Positions 42,413-50,439 are shown, counted from the stretch's first letter. The stretch is DNA of 64,000 nucleotides from Woodsholea maritima DSM 17123 (GCF_000382325.1 NZ_KB908058.1:124001-188000), one strand, 5' to 3'. Numbers and translations are program-made. The notes: a model not told the origin generated them from the sequence alone.

Positions 42413-42493
42413 CTAGTCGAGGCGCTTGTATTCGATCAGATTAAGCAAGCCGAACAGACCAACGATCAAACCCAGAGCAACAAAAGCAGCCAT
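42413..42493 (-). CDS. 26-residue single-span membrane peptide
   Basis: An ATG at 42493 opens 26 codons ending in TAG at 42413-42415. The peptide reads MAAFVALGLIVGLFGLLNLI and then EYKRLD: one hydrophobic helix with a charged C-terminal tail. AAGAAGGA is eight to twelve bases upstream of the ATG. I recognise no family. It precedes the CaCA exchanger on the same strand, so it could be a small transporter-associated subunit or simply a small membrane protein. Support is the ribosome-binding site, the clean helix-plus-charge design and the position. Confidence 0.55.
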   Translation of the reverse strand: MAAFVALGLIVGLFGLLNLIEYKRLD

Positions 42494-42595
42494 GTCATTT
42501 TCCTTCTTAGCGAACCCTTTATGGGGGCGATTTGCCTTTGTCTATACCGCGCTTGGGCGCGCGGGGCTAGCCCTTCTTGCGCAAAGGGCTGAGGC

Positions 42596-43054
42596 ATGAT
42601 TGCACGCCTTGTCACATCGCTGATGCGGATCTTTTGGCGCTTCAGCCGCGGCATGACTATGGGGGTGCGGATCTGGATCGAGGATGAGGCAGGACGCCTC
42701 TGTCTGGTGCGCCACACCTATATCGAAGGGCTCCATTTGCCGGGCGGCGGGGTGGAGCGCGGCGAGACGGCGCTAGAGGCCGTTAAGAAAGAAGCGCGTG
42801 AGGAAGTGGGCGTCGCGATAACGGGCGTTCCCGAATTGATCGGAGTTTTTAAGCACCGAACCTTCACCACCGATCATGTGCTAGTCTATCGGGTGCGCGC
42901 CGATCAATGGATGGCATGTGAGAGTGATAATCTAGGTGAGATCGCCGAGATCGTGTGGCACAATCTCGACGATCTTCCCGGCGATGTCAGCCCCGCCACA
43001 GCTCAGCGCATTGCAGAGCTTCATGGCGGTGCCAACCTCGATGTCTATTGGTGA
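42596..43054 (+). CDS. Nudix hydrolase
   Basis: 152 residues. The Nudix box runs from GGGVERGET to REEVGV, about 51-73, complete in its glycine, glutamates and arginine. The N-terminal 20 residues (MIARLVTSLMRIFWRFSRGM) form an amphipathic, Arg-rich helix that may contact membrane. The substrate is unknown. It is convergent with the LysE gene, eight bases apart. Confidence 0.85.
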   Translation: MIARLVTSLMRIFWRFSRGMTMGVRIWIEDEAGRLCLVRHTYIEGLHLPGGGVERGETALEAVKKEAREEVGVAITGVPELIGVFKHRTFTTDHVLVYRVRADQWMACESDNLGEIAEIVWHNLDDLPGDVSPATAQRIAELHGGANLDVYW

Positions 43055-43062
43055 GTATAGGC

Positions 43063-43659
43063 TTAGTGCATGAAAAGACTGGCCGCCGTGGAGACGACCA
43101 TTAACAGGGCCATCAGACGGTTCACCCAGATCAGCCAAGGTGCGTGACCGGTGGTGCGGCCCAAAATGGCGCCGAACGCCCCCCAGGTGAGATTGAGCGC
43201 GCCCCCCACGAATACAAAGATCAATGCCAGGACGATGGCATCCGAGACATAGCGCTCTGGCGTAACAAATTGGGCAATGCCGGTGATTTGCATGGCATAG
43301 GCTTTGGGGTTTAAGGGGTGTACGAATAACCCCTTGATGAAGCCCGGCGCTTTATCCAGCTTTTTGGCCCCCGGCGTCGCCGTGGCGATCAAAAAAGCCA
43401 AGTAAAGAATATAGCCTAAGCACAAAATACGCAGTGCCATCCACACGCCGGGCAGGGCCTGTAACACCCCCATCAGACCGGTTGTCGTCACCAGATAAAC
43501 GGCGAGAAACCCGACAATTGTGCCCGTCCACAAAACCAAAGTTTGGCGAAAGCCGTAATTGGCGGCCGTCGCCATTATGGCCATATTCGCCGGGCCGGGC
43601 GTGCCCACCAGCGCGATCACAAACAGGGTCGCAAGGGCAAATTGATCCAAGGGCATCAT
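43063..43659 (-). CDS. LysE/RhtB-family amino acid exporter
   Basis: 198 residues from the second of two plausible starts (ATG 43659, with GAAGGA upstream). About six membrane segments are predicted. The family N-terminal motif is VGTPGPANMAIMATAANYGFR, and FVHPLNPKAYAM is the typical helix-4 region. LysE/RhtB exporters release lysine, threonine, homoserine or related compounds. A MocR-type regulator is encoded divergently 79 bp away and probably controls it. Confidence 0.88.
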   Translation of the reverse strand: MMPLDQFALATLFVIALVGTPGPANMAIMATAANYGFRQTLVLWTGTIVGFLAVYLVTTTGLMGVLQALPGVWMALRILCLGYILYLAFLIATATPGAKKLDKAPGFIKGLFVHPLNPKAYAMQITGIAQFVTPERYVSDAIVLALIFVFVGGALNLTWGAFGAILGRTTGHAPWLIWVNRLMALLMVVSTAASLFMH

Positions 43660-43675
43660 AACGGATCGTCCTTCA

Positions 43676-43722
43676 TTGTTTGATACGCTGCTAGGATTGT
43701 ACTTGAAAATTGTATCAATCAA
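43676..43722. promoter_or_regulatory. Candidate MocR operator between lysE-like and mocR-like genes
   Basis: TTGTTTGATAC (43676-43686) and GTATCAATCAA (43712-43722) form an inverted repeat with one mismatch and a 25-bp spacer. Related ATTGTAC and AATTGTATCAA strings lie between them. The region is AT-rich and is the only promoter space for both divergent genes. MocR regulators often bind repeats in the gap to a divergent target gene. Confidence 0.5.
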
Positions 43723-43738
43723 TGATTAAATTGTCTCT

Positions 43739-45136
43739 ATGACAATTTTAGCGATGTTCAAGGATCTGGCTCCGGATCAGCGCACGGCGCGCGAATTTGA
43801 AGCCCGCTTAAAGGCGGCCATTCAAGCGGGCGATGTGGCAAGCGGCACGCGCTTACCCCCGGTACGCCAAGCCGCGTGGGAATGGGGCTGTGCGCCGGGA
43901 ACGGTTTCGCGCGTTTATAATGCCCTGCAGGCCCAGAATTTGGTTTATGCCCAGGTCGGGCGTGGGACCTTCGTCGGTGCCCTGGATGCTCCGCCCAGCT
44001 ATATGGGCCGTGAACTGGCACCCCAGGGTGAGATTGATCTTTCCCGCAATGCTGTTCAAAAGCCCAGCCCTTATCCTTTGCTGGAAGCGGCGAGCCTGGC
44101 CATGCATGAGGCCATGATGCGCCGCGATTTCCCGATCACCTGTATTGGGGAAATGGGCTGGGCCGCCCATCGCGAAGCGGCGTTGGGCTATGTGCGGCGC
44201 TGGCGTGATGTCAGCACGATTGATGAGCTTGTCCTGACCAATGGTGCACAATCGGGCATTGCGGCGGCGCTGATGGCGTTGGTGCCGCCCGGCGGGGCCA
44301 TTGCGGTCGATCGCCAGGTCTATTCCGGCGTTACGATGGCGGCGCGCTTAACCGGGCGCCGGGTCGTGGCGGTGGATATGGATGAAGCGGGCATGTGCCC
44401 GGACCATTTGGAGATGCTGTGCCAGAAACAGGGCGTGCGCGCCGTGTTTGTAATGCCCAGCCTACAAAATCCCACGGGTCGTCCCATGCCGCGCGAACGC
44501 CGTGAAGCTTTGATCGTGCTGGGCGCGCGCCATGATCTCAGCTTTATTGAAGACGAGGTCTATGGTTTTCTGATTGAGCATGATGCCTATAGCTTTTCGC
44601 GCCTTGCGCCAGAGCGCACGCTGCTTGTGACCGGACTGTCCAAATCCATCGCCCCGGTGTTGCGCTTAGGGTTCGTGGCCGGTCCGCCGGTCTGGATCCG
44701 GCGCGTCGCGGCTGCTCATAATGGGCTGCAATTGATGATTTCACCCATCCTGTCGGGTATGGCGGCCCATATCCTCAATAATCCCGCCTTCAAAACGCGC
44801 CTTGAGACTTTGCAGACGCCTTTAAAGGCGCGTGCGGCCTTTGCGCGTCAGCAATTATGGCCTGAACGGGTCAATGATCGCACCCTGTTTGCCGGCGGTA
44901 TCGCCTGGGTGCCTCTGCCTGAAGGTTGGACGGACAGCGACTTTGCCCGCGAAGCCCAAGCCATCGGGGTTCGCGTCGCGCCCAGCCGTGATTTTGAAGT
45001 CGATCAGGTTCACGGGGCTGCGCACATTCGCCTCAGCCTATTGGCGGTTGAAGAGGATACGGTCTTTGAGGATGCGATTTTGCGCCTGAAATCCTTGATG
45101 GCGAACCCCTATCTGGGTGTCGTGCGCGCGCCCTAA
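43739..45136 (+). CDS. MocR-family regulator (GntR HTH fused to aminotransferase fold)
   Basis: 465 residues. The winged HTH of GntR type covers about 15-80 (ARLKAAIQAGDVASGTRLPPVR, then APGTVSRVYNALQ). The aminotransferase class I domain covers about 100-460, with PSLQNPTGRP, DEVYGFL, and the PLP lysine in TGLSKSIAPVLRLGF. MocR regulators sense PLP or amino-acid adducts. It faces a LysE-family exporter, so control of amino-acid export is the natural guess. No strong ribosome-binding site precedes the ATG, which may point to a very short or absent leader. Confidence 0.92.
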   Translation: MTILAMFKDLAPDQRTAREFEARLKAAIQAGDVASGTRLPPVRQAAWEWGCAPGTVSRVYNALQAQNLVYAQVGRGTFVGALDAPPSYMGRELAPQGEIDLSRNAVQKPSPYPLLEAASLAMHEAMMRRDFPITCIGEMGWAAHREAALGYVRRWRDVSTIDELVLTNGAQSGIAAALMALVPPGGAIAVDRQVYSGVTMAARLTGRRVVAVDMDEAGMCPDHLEMLCQKQGVRAVFVMPSLQNPTGRPMPRERREALIVLGARHDLSFIEDEVYGFLIEHDAYSFSRLAPERTLLVTGLSKSIAPVLRLGFVAGPPVWIRRVAAAHNGLQLMISPILSGMAAHILNNPAFKTRLETLQTPLKARAAFARQQLWPERVNDRTLFAGGIAWVPLPEGWTDSDFAREAQAIGVRVAPSRDFEVDQVHGAAHIRLSLLAVEEDTVFEDAILRLKSLMANPYLGVVRAP

Positions 45137-45147
45137 TGAAAAAAAAA

Positions 45148-45180
45148 GCCCCAAAGTAAAAGCCCCAAAGTAAAAGCCCC
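45148..45180. repeat. 14-bp tandem repeat, 2.4 copies
   Basis: The unit GCCCCAAAGTAAAA is repeated at 45148-45161 and 45162-45175 and starts again at 45176. It sits between the MocR stop codon and a terminator stem whose 5' arm begins with the same GCCCC, so it may come from slippage in the terminator flank. Confidence 0.8.
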
Positions 45181-45207
45181 GGTACGAGGATCGCACCGGG
45201 GCCTTTT
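45176..45207. terminator. Bidirectional terminator between convergent genes
   Basis: GCCCCGGT (45176-45183) pairs with ACCGGGGC (45195-45202). CCTTTT follows on the plus strand. On the minus strand the stem is followed by TTTTACTTTGG. It serves the MocR gene and the opposite LprI-like gene. Confidence 0.8.
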
Positions 45208-45231
45208 AAAGGAGATAAGTCAGCGTGGGGC

Positions 45232-46161
45232 TTAGTAAGGGCGATACCCGCCACGGCTGTCGATCCATTCCAGGCTGTCCACAACGCCATAGAGCGAGAA
45301 GGTTGCCAGGCGATCCGCGCCGTGAACGTCAACATATTGTACAGTCAGGCGGCCACCGCGACGCATGCGGTCGATCAGGCGCGAAACGGCGCGCGGATCG
45401 CGCACTTCAAAGAAGCCATCCTCGCGTGAGCCACTGGCGCGGAAAACTTCCAGATTACGCCCGTCAACGCGCACAGAAATCGGCAGATTGGCATCAATCG
45501 GGTGCGAATGAGACAGGAAGACCAGGCTGTAGCCACTGCCCGCGCGATCCACTTCTAAGCGCAAGCGATGATCAACATTGCGACGGCCCGCAGTCGCTTC
45601 AGTGACGCAAGCGCCGCCAGAACGGCAGGTCGCGGTCCAATCGCGGAAGGTTTGAGTGTCGCTGGGGCAATAGCTGCCAGAGCATGGCCCAGGAATTGTG
45701 GGGTAATCACCATTCGGCGCGATATCACGCAGAACAGAATTTAAACGATGCGCTTGGGCTTCGAGCAGCTCAATACGGCAAGAGGAGGATTCAGGGCCGA
45801 TCTCCGTCCAGCTATCGCCTTTGACCGCGCCTTCGAATTCGCACTGGAACTCGAGATAATTGCGCCAGGTCTCGCGCGAAAAGCCCAGGGCCTCCATCCG
45901 GCGTGCGCGCTCGGTCTCATTGTCTTCGCGTGACACCACAGCGTTCAAGGCTTCAGCGGCAAGATCAAAGCTGCGCTCAGCCTCTAACAAACGGCGTGAC
46001 AAACACGCGCGCAGTTCCAGGGCACCCGTGGTCTCGTTCAAACACGCTTCAAGCGGTGTTTTATAATAGCGGTTGCCATAGGAAGAATTATCCGCAATCG
46101 CGGGGGCCGCAATGAATACGGTTGCCACCGCCATCACCCGACCGATAGTTGCAATAGACAT
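45232..46161 (-). CDS. Exported protein: LprI-like domain plus DUF1176-like domain
   Basis: 309 residues with a signal peptide (about 1-23, ending IAD or nearby). Residues 35-135 carry the LprI/DUF1311 pattern of paired cysteines and Ala-Leu-Asn (ACLNETTGALELRACLSRRLLEAERSFDLAAEALN). The second part (about 160-300) resembles DUF1176: DWTATCRSGGACVTEA, then strands rich in charged residues and GDVRRRG-like RMRRGGRLTV. LprI-type domains inhibit lysozyme in Mycobacterium, and the DUF1176 function is unknown. The combination may be a periplasmic defence protein, but this is inference. Confidence 0.65.
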   Translation of the reverse strand: MSIATIGRVMAVATVFIAAPAIADNSSYGNRYYKTPLEACLNETTGALELRACLSRRLLEAERSFDLAAEALNAVVSREDNETERARRMEALGFSRETWRNYLEFQCEFEGAVKGDSWTEIGPESSSCRIELLEAQAHRLNSVLRDIAPNGDYPTIPGPCSGSYCPSDTQTFRDWTATCRSGGACVTEATAGRRNVDHRLRLEVDRAGSGYSLVFLSHSHPIDANLPISVRVDGRNLEVFRASGSREDGFFEVRDPRAVSRLIDRMRRGGRLTVQYVDVHGADRLATFSLYGVVDSLEWIDSRGGYRPY

Positions 46162-46725
46162 CGACTTATCCCTCTCTTTAGTGACACCCCCCAGCAGAAG
46201 GATGTCGACATGCTGATCAGAGGGGTCGTGATCACGGTGATGGCTCGCCCCGAACCTTAACGCGTGATCGCCTCTGAACGATCTGTCTTAACCTTAACGT
46301 CGCTTCATCCTTAACAACGCCATCTTGAACCGCAGATGAAACGCTGTTTCACCTTGGGCTCACACCCGAAACTTAGGGCCGAGTGTCCCACTATGAGACG
46401 CTTAGCCAGATTGCCTCGCCTGAGGCAAGGTCTAGTTTTACGGGGTTAGCGTCTATCGCGAAGATGACTCTGAGCCCAAACCGACCTAAATACGCATTGA
46501 CGCAAGGGTGACTCGCATTGTTAACCATAACGCGCAAATGGCAAAAGCGCTCCCATTTTTTATTAACTTTTTTCTTAACGTTACCCATCCGCCACGCTTT
46601 TCAATTGGACCGGACATTGCAAGGCGCGTATAGGTCCAGACCAGATGCTAAGTTTGGACGCGATGACGTATTGTGACGTCACATGAGTGTGCTAGACAGA
46701 GGCACGAAACTGGGAGTACGGGTCG
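46162..46725. other. 564-bp intergenic region, no convincing gene
   Basis: It lies between two divergent genes for exported proteins. It contains a hairpin (TTGCCTC/GAGGCAA, 46411-46428), several TTAA clusters (46288-46316 and 46540-46585) and a perfect 12-bp palindrome TGTGACGTCACA at 46672-46683 about 45 bp before the next ATG. A 65-codon minus-strand frame at 46391-46588 is possible but unsupported. None of the mosaic repeats occur here. Confidence 0.5.
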
Positions 46726-47097
46726 ATGACGAAAGCTGGAGCGCAAGGTCGTATCGCGCAAAAAATAATCGGGCTGGCGCTTATTATCGCGAGCCTGGGG
46801 CTAGGCTCTGCGAGCTGGGCTCAAGGCAATGGTGAGGGGGTGTACCGGGTCGATACACCCCATGAAAGCTTTACCATGCGCCGCCTTGCAGATGGCCGTT
46901 ATGAAGACACGCTGGGGCGAACGGGCAGTTGGACCGTGCATGGCGGGCGAACGTTGTGCATTTTGGTGAGTTCAGCCAGCCAGCCGCGCGAGTTGGAATT
47001 GTGTACGCCGTTTGAGCCGCTCGGTGTCGGGCAAAGTCGCCAGACCACAGGGTTGAGCGTGGACGGTGAAGCCTACACGATTACCCGCGTCGAATAA
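46726..47097 (+). CDS. Small exported protein of unknown function
   Basis: 123 residues with a clear signal peptide (positively charged start, hydrophobic core about 15-31, cleavage near SWA-QGN). The mature 90 residues have two cysteines (in TLCILVS and LELCTPF) that could form a disulfide, and a beta-rich pattern (YRVDTPHESFTMRRLADGRYEDTLGRTGSW). I do not recognise the family. GGGAGTACGGGT lies before the ATG. A possible operator palindrome is upstream. Confidence 0.7.
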   Translation: MTKAGAQGRIAQKIIGLALIIASLGLGSASWAQGNGEGVYRVDTPHESFTMRRLADGRYEDTLGRTGSWTVHGGRTLCILVSSASQPRELELCTPFEPLGVGQSRQTTGLSVDGEAYTITRVE

Positions 47098-47227
47098 GTC
47101 GGCTGCGGGTTTGCGCGCTGGGCAATCGCGTAAAATAAGGGCTAGGCGGATGTCGTCCCTCACGATATAGTCACGTTAAGGTCTTGTTAACGCAAGGCGA
47201 GGGATCCGGCGTGCAGTGGGGGTAAAA

Positions 47228-47551
47228 ATGCAGGTCATGTTATCGCGGATTGGCTCAGCCAGTATCACGCTCTTTTTCTCATTTATTTTGTCGCTCGCGA
47301 TCTTGATCGGGCTTGATATTGTCGCGCCGGCCGTTTTGGCATGGATGCTGGATGGTGCCGAGTTGATTGAAAATGCAATTGGCAGCACCGGACTTAACCA
47401 CCGCTATAATAATTGGGTGCGTTTGCTGGTCAGTGAAGATCAGATCCTGTTCCTCTTTTTCACCATCATTTCGCGCATTTTAATCGCGATCTTCCTGACC
47501 AGCTTGGCGGCGGGATGGCGTAGCCTGACCGGTAGCACCAAGAAAGCTTAA
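47228..47551 (+). CDS. Small membrane protein of unknown function
   Basis: 107 residues from ATG 47228, with GTGGGGGT upstream; a GTG at 47216 is the alternative. Two membrane segments are predicted (about 12-35 and 72-92) with a loop carrying GLNHRYNNWVRLL between them. No family is recognised. It stops ten bases before the next gene and the two very likely form an operon that ends at a strong terminator. Confidence 0.65.
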   Translation: MQVMLSRIGSASITLFFSFILSLAILIGLDIVAPAVLAWMLDGAELIENAIGSTGLNHRYNNWVRLLVSEDQILFLFFTIISRILIAIFLTSLAAGWRSLTGSTKKA

Positions 47552-47561
47552 CGGGGCAGGT

Positions 47562-48197
47562 ATGGCGATTGAGCTTACCCCATGGCTCATGTCCTTAAGC
47601 GACATGGTCATTGAACACGGTATGAGCGCCGTTGTTGGCGCGGGCCTAACCCTTCTTGGGGGAGGGGGGGGATGGTTTACGTATCGTCTCAAAAAGCTTT
47701 ACGCCTTAGAGGGCCAGCTTAAAGAGTTGGATCAATACAAGTCGTGGTTAATCCGGTCAAAATTACAAATCACAAGCACGGATGCGCATGAGTTTTGGAC
47801 ATGTTTGCAAGACTTGCGCGATTTTTTGGACTCGGAAAGCTCTAAGTCAGAAGTGAATGTTTCTAATTTCGACTCTAAGTTCAAAACTTTTTATAAAACG
47901 CGTGAGAGTAGGCTTAAGCGTTCAGAAGAATTTATGAGGATGTGGTTCGAGTTTGAGCGCTCGTTGCGCATCTTTTCTGCTTTATACATTGCGCATTCAA
48001 ACCGTTCTGCACGCGATGAGGCGGCTTTCCAAAGAATAAAATATCGCTGGTGCGACATTTACGAATATTTGTTTGGTGTAATACCCATTGAATATAAAAT
48101 TAAACTCATGGATATGAATATTACTGATGTTGCGCAGGAAGTTTCGTCCAAGCTGAAGCTTGAGGGTCAGACTTCAGACCAAATTTTGATTTTATAA
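47562..48197 (+). CDS. Unknown protein, one membrane helix and a large helical domain
   Basis: 211 residues. A Gly-rich membrane helix (about 17-41) is followed by about 170 mostly helical, charged residues (YKSWLIRSKLQITSTDAHEFW, then KTRESRLKRSEEFMRMWFEFERSLR), presumably cytoplasmic. From about 47740 on the codons are clearly more AT-rich (TTA, AAT, ATA, TTT) than in neighbouring genes, which suggests acquisition. GGCAGG lies before the ATG. No family is recognised. It pairs with the small membrane protein upstream. Confidence 0.65.
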   Translation: MAIELTPWLMSLSDMVIEHGMSAVVGAGLTLLGGGGGWFTYRLKKLYALEGQLKELDQYKSWLIRSKLQITSTDAHEFWTCLQDLRDFLDSESSKSEVNVSNFDSKFKTFYKTRESRLKRSEEFMRMWFEFERSLRIFSALYIAHSNRSARDEAAFQRIKYRWCDIYEYLFGVIPIEYKIKLMDMNITDVAQEVSSKLKLEGQTSDQILIL

Positions 48198-48230
48198 TAA
48201 TAAGGCCCGTCACGGACGGGCCTTATTATG
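48196..48230. terminator. Bidirectional terminator, 14-bp perfect stem
   Basis: ATAATAAGGCCCGT (48197-48210) pairs with ACGGGCCTTATTAT (48216-48229) around CACGG. The stem begins at the stop codon of the upstream gene and ends two bases before the stop of the convergent gene. Confidence 0.85.
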
Positions 48231-48231
48231 C

Positions 48232-48597
48232 TTAAACCAAGAAACTGGTTGGATCGGGATTGGGGCGCTGATCAATCACGCGCACCAGGCCAACAATGGC
48301 GCGCACCACAACCCATAATGTCCCAACCGCCCAGACCAGTAGGCCCAGGCCAAAAATCCATACGGTCAATAAGCCCAGAACGAAGAATAAGAAGCCGAAA
48401 AAAGCGGTTCTGAGTTGAAACTGGTAGTGGGTTTTTAACCAGGGTGCGCTTTTATCATAGCGAAGTGCGGCCAGAACGACACCGATCACCATGGTCAGTC
48501 CGTTTGCGGGGCCCACGATGAATAAGACATAGACGATGAGGGCAATTAAGCGGTCATCGCGTTCGCTGACATTCAGGCTATGCGTGGTCTCACTCAT
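48232..48597 (-). CDS. DUF4870-like membrane protein
   Basis: 121 residues with three membrane segments (about 17-45, 63-85, 86-108). The pattern YVLFIVGPANGLTMVIGVVLA, then WLKTHYQFQLRTAFF, is that of alphaproteobacterial DUF4870-type proteins. Function is unknown. GGAG lies before the ATG. The C-terminus ends RPNPDPTSFLV. Confidence 0.75.
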   Translation of the reverse strand: MSETTHSLNVSERDDRLIALIVYVLFIVGPANGLTMVIGVVLAALRYDKSAPWLKTHYQFQLRTAFFGFLFFVLGLLTVWIFGLGLLVWAVGTLWVVVRAIVGLVRVIDQRPNPDPTSFLV

Positions 48598-48748
48598 GGG
48601 AAGGCTCCGTTAGACATTAAGTCCCTAACATGGGGTTGTTTGGCGCAGATGAAAAGATTGCGAAGGCGAGATGACAAAAAGGTAAGCTTTGGGCTTGCCG
48701 ATTAGAACGCACAGCTTCATCATGAGTTGCAAGGGGAGTGAGGCGGCT

Positions 48749-48979
48749 ATGACCGCATATATAGATAAGATTTTAGCACGTCCATCCCAGTGGGTTCTCG
48801 CATTCAGTGTTATGGCCTGGATCGTGATCTTACTCAGCGTGTCCGTCGGGGACTGGCGCCCAGATGCGCCGTTTAGTCTTCTTCTGGCGGGGGCGTGCTT
48901 AATGGTGGGGGCCAGCTTGACCTGGGTCTATGGGGAGGCAGCGCATAGGCGCTTGCATGTAGAGGATGAGCTTTCATGA
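48749..48979 (+). CDS. Small two-span membrane protein
   Basis: 76 residues from ATG 48749, which follows GGGGAGTGAGGCGGCT. Two membrane segments (about 14-33 and 41-59) are separated by DWRPDAP. The stop overlaps the ATG of the YbjQ-family gene by four bases (ATGA), so the pair is translationally coupled. No family is recognised. A longer frame from 48689 has no ribosome-binding site. Confidence 0.65.
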   Translation: MTAYIDKILARPSQWVLAFSVMAWIVILLSVSVGDWRPDAPFSLLLAGACLMVGASLTWVYGEAAHRRLHVEDELS

Positions 48980-49329
48980 CATCGACGCCTGAGACGTCCT
49001 ATGCCCGCTCACCTATTCTGGTGACGATGGCGGACACTGTACCAGATCGTGAAATCGTTGAGGTTTTGGGGATTGCGCGCGGCAGTGTTGTGCGTGCGCG
49101 TTTCTTCGGGCGTGATTTTATTGCCGGTCTTCGTAATCTGGTGGGCGGTGAAGTGACCGAATATACCAAATTGCTGGCCGAATCGCGTGAGCAGGCCTTG
49201 GGCCGTCTTGTCGCCCATGCTGAGCAATTGGGCGCTGATGCGGTGGTGACTTTCCGGTTTTCAACCTCATCGGTGATGGAAGGCTCTGCAGAAATTCTGG
49301 CCTATGGCACCGCGGTGCGGCTTAAATAA
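48976..49329 (+). CDS. YbjQ-family (UPF0145) protein
   Basis: 117 residues. The family pattern is EVLGIARGSVVRARFFGRDFIAGLRNLVGGEVTEYTKLLAESREQALGRLVAHAEQLGADAVV, here spanning about 28-91, followed by a strand with FSTSSVMEGSAEILAYGTAV. YbjQ proteins form pentamers, and a heavy-metal-binding role has been suggested but not established. It is coupled to a small membrane protein upstream, so it may act at the membrane. A terminator follows. Confidence 0.88.
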   Translation: MTSTPETSYARSPILVTMADTVPDREIVEVLGIARGSVVRARFFGRDFIAGLRNLVGGEVTEYTKLLAESREQALGRLVAHAEQLGADAVVTFRFSTSSVMEGSAEILAYGTAVRLK

Positions 49330-49363
49330 CGCGATCAGCCTTTAAAATATTAAAATGTCTGCT

Positions 49364-49397
49364 AAAGGGGAGGAACAGCGGTTGCTCCCCTTTTCTT
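49364..49397 (+). terminator. Terminator after the YbjQ-family gene
   Basis: AAAGGGGAG (49364-49372) pairs with CTCCCCTTT (49385-49393), followed by TCTT. The lower A-T pairs make the stem usable from either side. Confidence 0.85.
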
Positions 49398-49476
49398 GTG
49401 GGGGCAAGCTTGCTATAGATATGGAAAGTTTGTTTTACAGTGCGGCTGATTGCGGCGCGCTTGAGTGGACCCTTCA

Positions 49477-50439
49477 ATGACCGATCGTACGCCTTCTGAG
49501 CCTAATCCTGCCCTGTCTAAGGATGCGGCATCTCCTTCACAGCCTCATGAGGATGCGGTGATCGGCCAGGATCCTGCTCCCGCTCAATATCGCCAGGATG
49601 CGAGCACGCCAGAGATTGAGCCCGATGAGAACGCGGAAGGTGATGAGAAAAGCTTTGTGCAGCGTATGGTCGGTGAAGCGATTGAAGTCGTGCGCTTCTT
49701 AGGCGGCGTTGCCGCCGTGTGGCTGGCGCTGGTCACCTTTGGTTATGCGGCGTTTCACATTCCATCGGTCAGCATGCAGCCCACTTTAGAGGTCGGTGAC
49801 CGTGTGGTCGTGTCCAAATGGGCCTATGGGTATTCACGCCACTCTCTACCTTTGGGCTTGGGCTATTGGGTGCCAGAAAGCGTAAGCGGACGATTCCCCA
49901 ATTTGATGCCAAAGCCGGGCGATGTGGTGGTGGTGCGTGATCCGTCACAGCATTTGAACCTGATCAAACGCGTTGTGGGCCTGCCCGGCGATGTCATTGA
50001 GGTGCGCGGTGGGCGCCTGTTTATCAATAATGAAGTGACCCCGCGTGAACTGACCGGTGAGTTCACCTTCCGCGATTATCGCGGCAATCTTGTCAGTGTC
50101 AGTGCCTATGATGAGACGTTGCCCAATGGCCGCGTCCATCCGATCTATGAGCATAGTGATCATGAGGGTCTGGATAATGTGGGCCCCTTCCAGGTGCCTG
50201 AGCATCATATCTTTGTCATGGGGGATAACCGGGATTCCTCTGCCGATAGCCGGGTGAATTATGTCGGCCCCGATGGCAGTGTGCTGGGCCTTGGCTATGT
50301 CCATGTTGATGAGCTGGTTGGGCGCGCGGAAACCGTGCTCTTCACCTTCGCCAATTGCCGTCAGGAAGAGGGGCTGCATTGCCCGAAAGGCCGGGTCTGG
50401 CGTCCGCTCGTGGGGCGTTCTACCACCAGTTCTTCTTAA
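49477..50439 (+). CDS. lepB: Signal peptidase I
   Basis: 320 residues from ATG 49477; a GTG 12 bases upstream is also in frame. An acidic, Pro-rich N-terminal extension (about 1-60) precedes one membrane helix (74-93). The catalytic Ser99 is in PSVSMQPTL and the general base Lys164 in NLIKRVVGLPGD. The C-terminal box GDNRDSSADSR is complete. It removes signal peptides from exported proteins at the periplasmic face. The 3' end overlaps the convergent M15 gene by 20 bases. It lies apart from rnc and era, its usual neighbours. Confidence 0.93.
   Translation: MTDRTPSEPNPALSKDAASPSQPHEDAVIGQDPAPAQYRQDASTPEIEPDENAEGDEKSFVQRMVGEAIEVVRFLGGVAAVWLALVTFGYAAFHIPSVSMQPTLEVGDRVVVSKWAYGYSRHSLPLGLGYWVPESVSGRFPNLMPKPGDVVVVRDPSQHLNLIKRVVGLPGDVIEVRGGRLFINNEVTPRELTGEFTFRDYRGNLVSVSAYDETLPNGRVHPIYEHSDHEGLDNVGPFQVPEHHIFVMGDNRDSSADSRVNYVGPDGSVLGLGYVHVDELVGRAETVLFTFANCRQEEGLHCPKGRVWRPLVGRSTTSSS

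Noticed and set aside
46391-46588. A 65-codon minus-strand frame in the largest non-repeat gap
   Set aside because: It has a Lys-rich start, no clear ribosome-binding site and no recognisable features, and it spans a hairpin. I left it as intergenic.
46672-46683. TGTGACGTCACA read as a CRP/FNR site
   Set aside because: The half-sites are separated by two bases rather than six, so it is reported only as an unassigned palindrome.
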